From: Undibacterium sp049340185 | Lineage (GTDB): Bacteria > Pseudomonadota > Gammaproteobacteria > Burkholderiales > Burkholderiaceae_D | DNA length: 64,000 bases | Assembly: GCF_049340185.1 (NCBI RefSeq) | Contig: NZ_JBMPPC010000001.1 | Span: 62,001-126,000 of the forward strand | Direction: 5' to 3' | In this document: positions 60,047 through 64,000 of the stretch, in pieces | Numbering within the stretch: position 1 is the first letter of the stretch | Layout: each line of letters opens with the position of its first letter | Program-made: the position numbers and the translations under genes | Notes under the pieces: generated by a model | Databases searched by the model: none | What the model saw: the letters and a program-made list of their open reading frames with translations, nothing else | Told to the model about the DNA's origin: nothing

Positions 60047-60919
60047 TTAAGCCGGTATCTGTGGAGTTACTTCACTGGCGAAGAAAATCTGATAGTCCTC
60101 AGGCGCCAGTCTTAGCAAACCTTGTATTGCCCGTTCAGCGCTCAACAATTGCCCTGTGGTGTACATACTAAAAAAAGGCTGGTGCACTTTAGCCTGATAT
60201 GACTGCGCCGCTTTTTTAGTGACAGATGCCGCCCCCAGTAATTTCTCCAATTGTCGTGCCACGGCTTCACCGGTGTCGATGATCTGGACCGGCGCTGCGC
60301 CGCTATCGGTAATGATCTGTTGGATGGCATCAGTCACAAAAGGGTAGTGAGTGCACCCCAGAACCAGTGTGTCAATCCCTTGCGCTAACAATGGTGTTAT
60401 GTAGCGATGCAGTAGCGCTACTGTGGACTCGGTATACAGTTCATTTTTTTCAATTTGATCTACGAGACCTATGCAGGCTTGGGACAGAAAGTGCACATCC
60501 GTATCAGCGGTGAGTCGATTTTTTAACGTTTGAAACTTCGTGCTTTGTAGCGTGGACTGAGTTGCCAGTACACCGATAGTATGATTTTTGCTGACTTGTA
60601 TCGCTGGTTTCAGACCTGGCTCTACCCCGACAATGATCGTGTCGGGGTAAGCATCGCGCAGCGTTTTGATGGCTGCTGCTGTTGCCGTATTACAGGCGAC
60701 GACGATCGCTTTGCAGTGTTTCTTGTGCAAATAATCAGCGATCAGCAGACTGCGTTCAATAATGAATGATTCCGGCTTGTCACCATAAGGCGCAAAGCCA
60801 GAATCCGCAAAATAAATCAATGATTCATCAGGAAGTCGCTGACGTATATGCTGAAGAACCGACAGGCCACCAATACCCGAATCAAACACGCCGACTGCAC
60901 CATATTCTATTACTTGCAT
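60047..60919 (-). CDS. murI: glutamate racemase MurI
   Basis: Makes D-glutamate for peptidoglycan. The 290-aa protein has VGVFDSGIGGLSVLQHIRQR with the D-S pair, YFADSGFAPYGDKPESFI, catalytic C76 in VVACNTATAAA and C189 in LVLGCTHYPF. These two Cys are the acid/base pair. It lies 53 bp after the fumarase stop on the same strand and is probably cotranscribed. A 9-bp inverted repeat (59997-60036) follows the gene. Confidence 0.94.
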   Translation of the reverse strand: MQVIEYGAVGVFDSGIGGLSVLQHIRQRLPDESLIYFADSGFAPYGDKPESFIIERSLLIADYLHKKHCKAIVVACNTATAAAIKTLRDAYPDTIIVGVEPGLKPAIQVSKNHTIGVLATQSTLQSTKFQTLKNRLTADTDVHFLSQACIGLVDQIEKNELYTESTVALLHRYITPLLAQGIDTLVLGCTHYPFVTDAIQQIITDSGAAPVQIIDTGEAVARQLEKLLGAASVTKKAAQSYQAKVHQPFFSMYTTGQLLSAERAIQGLLRLAPEDYQIFFASEVTPQIPA

Positions 60920-60972
60920 AACGTGTTTATTCTCGTAAATATTTTATTGATGTGTGCAGACGTCTTGCTAAC

Positions 60973-62493
60973 TTAGTTCGTCACGGGAATGATGCCGATC
61001 TTGGCTTGCCATTCTTTTGGACCGGTGTTGTGGACGGACGTGCCGTTTGAATCGACTGCTACGGTGACCGGCATATCCACCACGTCAAACTCATAAATGG
61101 CTTCCATGCCGAGATCCGCAAACCCAACAACCTTCGCAGTTTTAATCGCCTTAGACACCAGATATGCAGCACCGCCGACAGCCATCAAATAAGCTGACTT
61201 ATGATTCTTGATGGATTCGATCGCTGCGGGTCCACGCTCGGCTTTACCGATCATGGAAATTAAACCGGTTTTTTCCAGCATCATGTCAGTGAATTTATCC
61301 ATGCGTGTTGCTGTTGTCGGTCCTGCAGGGCCAACCGCTTCATCACGTACCGGATCAACCGGGCCAACATAGTAAATAACGCGATTAGTAAAATCGACGG
61401 GTAAGCTCTCACCTTTGGCTAACATGTCCTGAATGCGTTTATGTGCAGCATCGCGACCTGTCAGCATTTTGCCGTTCAACAGCAGCGTCTGACCTGGTGT
61501 CCATGAGGCTACTTCCTCCTTCGTCAGTGTATTCAGATCGATACGTTTGGATTTTTCTGTATCCGCAGTCCAGTGCACATCAGGCCAGGTGGACAGCGCT
61601 GGTGGATCCATATAGACCGGTCCTGAACCGTCCATGACGAAGTGAGCATGGCGCGTTGCCGCACAGTTAGGGATCATGGCGACCGGTTTGGATGCCGCAT
61701 GCGTCGGGTACATATTGATCTTCACGTCCAGCACGGTTGTCAAGCCGCCCAGGCCTTGTGCACCAATACCGAGCGCATTGATCTTGTCACACAATTCAAT
61801 ACGAAGTTCCTCGGTCTTGTTTTGCGGGCCGCGTTGTTTTAGCTCGTACATATCGATGTCTTGCATCAGCGATTCTTTTGCCATCAGCATGGCTTTTTCT
61901 GCAGTACCGCCGATACCGATACCTAGCATGCCAGGCGGACACCAGCCTGCGCCCATAGTCGGCACGGTTTTCATCACCCAGTCAATCAGTGAGTCGGATG
62001 GATTGAGCATCACGAATTTCGATTTGTTTTCTGAGCCGCCACCTTTTGCCGCGACCTGGATGTCAATCGTATTGCCCGGTACCAGTTCCATATGAATGAC
62101 GGCAGGGGTATTGTCTTTGGTATTTTTACGGTCGAACAAGGGATCGGCGACGATAGAGGCGCGCAATACGTTGTCTGCATTCGCATAACCCTGACGCACA
62201 CCTTCATTGACGGCATCAGTGATTGAACTGGTGAAGCCTTCGAGGCGGACGCCCATACCGATTTTCATGAATACATTGACGATTCCGGTGTCTTGACAGA
62301 TCGGGCGATGTCCTTCTGCGCACATACGGGAATTGGTCAGAATCTGGGCGATGGCATCTTTTGCTGCCGGACTTTGTTCTGCCTCATATGCGCGACCCAG
62401 ATGGGCAATGTAATCTGCCGGATGGTAATAGCTAATGTACTGCAATGCGGCGGCAACGGATTCGATCAGGTCGTCTTGTTTAATGACTGTCAT
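60973..62493 (-). CDS. fumarate hydratase, class I (iron-sulfur)
   Basis: Interconverts fumarate and L-malate in the TCA cycle with a 4Fe-4S cluster. A 506-aa single-chain class I enzyme: N-terminal domain with NSRMCAEGHRPICQDTGIVN (cluster Cys region, about 49-68), VHMELVPGNTIDIQVAAKGG-type block (here IHMELVPGNTIDIQVAAKGG), GGSENKSKFVMLNPSD, NCAATRHAHFVMDGSG, and C-terminal domain with GPAGPTTATRMDKFTDMM and DLGMEAIYEFDVVDMPVTVA. All are family hallmarks. It is followed by murI and preceded 39 bp upstream by the YqhA gene. Confidence 0.93.
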   Translation of the reverse strand: MTVIKQDDLIESVAAALQYISYYHPADYIAHLGRAYEAEQSPAAKDAIAQILTNSRMCAEGHRPICQDTGIVNVFMKIGMGVRLEGFTSSITDAVNEGVRQGYANADNVLRASIVADPLFDRKNTKDNTPAVIHMELVPGNTIDIQVAAKGGGSENKSKFVMLNPSDSLIDWVMKTVPTMGAGWCPPGMLGIGIGGTAEKAMLMAKESLMQDIDMYELKQRGPQNKTEELRIELCDKINALGIGAQGLGGLTTVLDVKINMYPTHAASKPVAMIPNCAATRHAHFVMDGSGPVYMDPPALSTWPDVHWTADTEKSKRIDLNTLTKEEVASWTPGQTLLLNGKMLTGRDAAHKRIQDMLAKGESLPVDFTNRVIYYVGPVDPVRDEAVGPAGPTTATRMDKFTDMMLEKTGLISMIGKAERGPAAIESIKNHKSAYLMAVGGAAYLVSKAIKTAKVVGFADLGMEAIYEFDVVDMPVTVAVDSNGTSVHNTGPKEWQAKIGIIPVTN

Positions 62494-62532
62494 GATATGG
62501 CTCTTGGCTAAGTAAAAAATCGGTGGAAAAGA

Positions 62533-63132
62533 TTAATGTTTTTGCGCTTCGTTTTGCGTACGAGTAACCAGGTTGTCGCAGTACGCAATCGCTAATGCTG
62601 AAAGTAAAAAAGTAATATGAATCGCAGTTTGCGCGATGAGTTCTTTCGGCTCATAGGCGGCTGCATTGATAAAGGTTTTAAGCAAATGAATAGAGGAGAT
62701 GCCGATGATCGCCATCGCCAGTTTGACCTTGAGTACGGTGGCATTCACGTGCGATAACCACTCAGGCTGATCAGGATGCCCTTCGATACCGAGGCGTGAT
62801 ACAAACGTTTCATAACCACCGATGATCACCATGATCAGCAGATTGGAAATCATGACAACGTCAATAAGACCCAGTACGACCAGCATAATCGTTGTTTCAT
62901 TTAATCGGGTAGGGCGCGGCGCATTCGCCACTGTGACCGCGTCCAGAATATGTTTAAGCGCAGATTCATTGCCCATCGCCGCACCGATTAAATCACTCAG
63001 TTCGACCCAGAAATGGAACACATAAACTGCTTGCGCAAGTATCAAGCCCAGATACAGCGGCAATTGCAGCCAGCGGCTAAAGAATATAACGCCCGCTAGT
63101 GGCGATAGTTTATGCGGGGAGTTTTTTGACAT
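62533..63132 (-). CDS. yqhA: UPF0114/TIGR00645 inner-membrane protein (YqhA-like)
   Basis: A 199-aa membrane protein with four helices (about 22-43, 76-105, 138-158 and 166-190) and the YqhA signatures SRWLQLPLYLGLILAQAVYV, VVLGLIDVVMISNLLIMVII, GGYETFVSRLGIEGHPDQPE and IIGISSIHLLKTFINA. Function unknown. It is the first gene of a likely yqhA-fumarase-murI unit (39- and 53-bp gaps) and is divergent from acs. Confidence 0.88.
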   Translation of the reverse strand: MSKNSPHKLSPLAGVIFFSRWLQLPLYLGLILAQAVYVFHFWVELSDLIGAAMGNESALKHILDAVTVANAPRPTRLNETTIMLVVLGLIDVVMISNLLIMVIIGGYETFVSRLGIEGHPDQPEWLSHVNATVLKVKLAMAIIGISSIHLLKTFINAAAYEPKELIAQTAIHITFLLSALAIAYCDNLVTRTQNEAQKH

Positions 63133-63456
63133 AGGGCAAGTTTATCCATTGAAAAATGCTGTAGCAGCCGCTATTTTACACGGGCAAGCCGAGGACGGTG
63201 CAGCTTCAGTGTCGTCTAAATTGTTGTAGCGTAAGGCTTGAGTAAGTCTGCGCACCTATGTTATTGGCTGTCGTATTTGCACTCAATGATGTTGTCTTTT
63301 GTGGCATCATTGATAATGTTATTCACGTCATGCATTCACACCAAAACCTAAGCGCGGATCGCTAAATTGATCGTCGCGACCTGTGAATCAAAAACGTTGT
63401 AAACGTTGAATCCTAAGCACTGAACATAAGCCAATTACAATAAGCCGGAGATAAAC
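63133..63456. other. divergent intergenic region yqhA/acs
   Basis: A 324-bp region that must hold both promoters. I see no clear -35/-10 pair. Short direct repeats TCAATGATGTTGT / TCATTGATAATGTT occur near 63281-63320. ACGATAACATAA-type regulator sites were not recognised. Confidence 0.35.
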
Positions 63457-64000
63457 ATGTCTGACCTCGACACTACGAAAGCAGAATCTCGTATTTTTCC
63501 ACCGCCAGCCGCTTTTGCCGCAACTGCGACGATTTCTGGGATGGCTTCCTACAACGCGCTCTGTGCCGAAGCCGAGAAAGATTACGAGGGTTTTTGGGGG
63601 CGACTGGCACGCGAGAATTTGCACTGGCATACACCGTTCACCAAAGTGCTGGACGAGTCCCAAGCACCATTTTATAAATGGTTTGAAGACGGTTTGCTCA
63701 ACGTGTCGTATAACTGTCTGGACGTCAATCTACAAAACGGCAATGCCGACAAAGTGGCTGTTATCTTCGAGTCGGATGGCGGCGATGTCACCAGAGTCAC
63801 TTATAAAGAATTACACCAAAAAGTGTGTCAGTTCGCGAATGGTCTCAAGTCTCTGGGTATTACCAAAGGTGACCGTGTAGTGATTTATATGCCGATGTCC
63901 GTAGAGGGTATCGTCGCGATGCAGGCGTGCGCACGTATTGGTGCCACGCACTCGGTCGTGTTTGGCGGTTTCTCTGCCAAATCCTTGCAAGAACGTATTG
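63457..64000 (+). CDS. acs: acetyl-CoA synthetase, N-terminal part (runs off window)
   Basis: The first 181 codons of Acs, which activates acetate to acetyl-CoA by way of acetyl-AMP. It begins MSDLDTTKAESRIFPPPAAF with a CCGGAG ribosome binding site, then the ACS N-terminal domain (FWGRLARENLHWHTPFTKVL, FYKWFEDGLLNVSYNCLDVN) and the start of the AMP-binding core (VTYKELHQKVCQFANGLKSL, VVIYMPMSVEGIVAMQACAR, GATHSVVFGGFSAKSLQERI). These are the usual Acs sequences. The catalytic motifs lie beyond the window. Confidence 0.94.
   Translation, partial: MSDLDTTKAESRIFPPPAAFAATATISGMASYNALCAEAEKDYEGFWGRLARENLHWHTPFTKVLDESQAPFYKWFEDGLLNVSYNCLDVNLQNGNADKVAVIFESDGGDVTRVTYKELHQKVCQFANGLKSLGITKGDRVVIYMPMSVEGIVAMQACARIGATHSVVFGGFSAKSLQERI

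Overview
The window is about 64 kb of a bacterial chromosome, most likely a betaproteobacterium of the order Burkholderiales and probably close to Oxalobacteraceae (Undibacterium/Herminiimonas-like). This placement is inferred from the gene order scpB-rluB-rimP-nusA-infB-rbfA-truB-typA, from familiar protein sequences (single-subunit class I fumarase, UPF0114/YqhA, omega-amino acid:pyruvate aminotransferase) and from the style of the envelope-stress genes. No prophage, CRISPR array, complete insertion sequence or defence island is visible.

Layout. 1-12.1 kb: the start of a NUDIX hydrolase, initiator tRNA-fMet, then a housekeeping block for chromosome segregation (scpB), 23S rRNA pseudouridylation (rluB), and transcription/translation (rimP-nusA-infB-rbfA-truB, then typA). 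rimP has a textbook promoter followed by an early intrinsic terminator, which looks like an attenuator. 12.1-18.1 kb: a DMT exporter, trhP tRNA hydroxylase, a membrane acyltransferase, an aminotransferase and an unknown protein. 18.4-40 kb: a long envelope-stress region with two BON lipoproteins, CsbD, two tiny membrane proteins (lmo0937 type and DUF3309 type), glycine-zipper proteins, DUF1003, a Crp/Fnr regulator, a CHASE3-PAS hybrid kinase, a REC-PAS protein, AsmA, DUF4398 and OmpA-like lipoproteins, a ferritin-like protein, DUF883 and a PLD/cardiolipin-synthase-like enzyme. 40-53.5 kb: dusA, a PCu(A)C copper chaperone, tRNA-His, a Cache-PAS diguanylate cyclase, a probable organophosphate-scavenging trio (nucleotide pyrophosphatase/phosphodiesterase, TonB receptor, Tat-exported glycerophosphodiesterase), an alpha/beta hydrolase and hemN. 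53.9-58.1 kb: a TlpA-like thioredoxin, DUF4266 lipoprotein, DUF3570 outer-membrane protein and ApbE flavinyltransferase, followed by a large Ig/DUF4214 secreted protein. 58.2-64 kb: a luciferase-like oxidoreductase, GST, yqhA-fumarase-murI, and the start of acs.

The most interesting observations are these. (1) A 16-bp palindrome, consensus TGTGCG-N4-CGCACA, occurs eight times in the stress region, always upstream of stress genes. In seven of eight cases the 6-bp window starting exactly 29.5 bp from the palindrome centre can be read as a -10 box (six resemble one, the seventh matches only 3 of 6), and in the eighth a good -10 lies 1 bp off. This is the geometry of a Crp-type class II activator site. 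One site precedes the Crp/Fnr gene itself, so a local self-regulated envelope-stress regulon is proposed. (2) The TlpA-DUF4266-DUF3570-ApbE cassette, in which the DUF3570 protein carries a flavinylation-like motif DGISGAS, suggesting a flavinylated outer-membrane redox system of unknown job. (3) A family of three 85-87 bp elements with TATACTCCCC/GGGGAGTATA ends. (4) A module with Cys pairs spaced CX10C, three times in one exported protein and once in another.
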